A stretch of 6,436 nt of DNA from assembly GCA_030622395.1 (NCBI GenBank), contig JAUXGF010000169.1, forward strand, positions 1-6,436, written 5' to 3'. The notes below the pieces were generated by a model. The model saw only the letters and a program-made list of their open reading frames with translations, made no database searches and had not been told where the DNA came from. Shown here in pieces: positions 6,428 to 6,436 of this stretch (its first letter is position 1; every line of letters starts with the position of its first letter). This stretch comes from Calditrichaceae bacterium (GTDB lineage Bacteria > Calditrichota > Calditrichia > Calditrichales > Calditrichaceae). Made by a program: the position numbers and the translations under genes.

Positions 6428-6436
6428 GTTTTGGTT

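Larger units (their letters stand above)
6123..6434. repeat. Inverted ends enclosing both palindromes
   Basis: CCAAAACTGTCATTTCGA (6123-6140) is the exact reverse complement of 6417-6434 over 18 bases. The left end of the first palindrome and the right end of the second therefore match better, with flanks, than either matches its own partner. The pairing may continue past the window edge, since A6121 would pair with T6436. Confidence 0.8.

Noticed and set aside
6062..6436. CRISPR array, because of repeated blocks
   Set aside because: There are only two copies, 218 bases apart, with palindromic rather than spacer-like interiors, and no cas genes are present.

Overview
The window is an AT-rich bacterial stretch with three intact genes, all on the + strand: a small DUF1232/YkvA-type protein (144-578), a membrane-bound sensor histidine kinase (814-2655) and a large AddB/RecB-like PD-(D/E)XK nuclease with a predicted Fe-S cluster (2825-6061). 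An incomplete reading frame at the left edge (2-67) may be the tail of a fourth gene. In each of the three main genes an in-frame stop lies within a few codons upstream, so the starts are well fixed.

No gene here fixes the phylum. The repeat families between the genes are suggestive: palindromes beginning TGTCATTTCGA with inner arms GAGAAATCT/AGATTTCTC, a GACCTC...GAGGTC hairpin, and runs of 7- and 8-base repeats. From memory these are typical of intergenic DNA in the Bacteroidota/Ignavibacteriota/Calditrichota (FCB) group. This is inference and was not tested by a search.

Layout: 1-143 is a possible gene tail, a small heptamer repeat and the leader of the first gene. 579-813 (235 bases) is filled mostly by a heptamer array running into a 128-base imperfect palindrome with three internal hairpins. 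2656-2824 holds octamer repeats on both strands, a perfect 14-bp hairpin and a second 14-bp hairpin. 6062-6436 (375 bases) holds two diverged copies of a composite element, each a direct-repeat head followed by a long palindrome.

The three genes do not form an obvious pathway. The kinase has no response regulator beside it and the nuclease has no AddA/helicase partner in view. All gaps between them are long and structured, so they are probably separate transcription units, though read-through cannot be excluded. I see no clear new defence or enzyme system. The most unusual content is the dense, varied set of repeats: every intergenic gap carries a different short-period or palindromic family.
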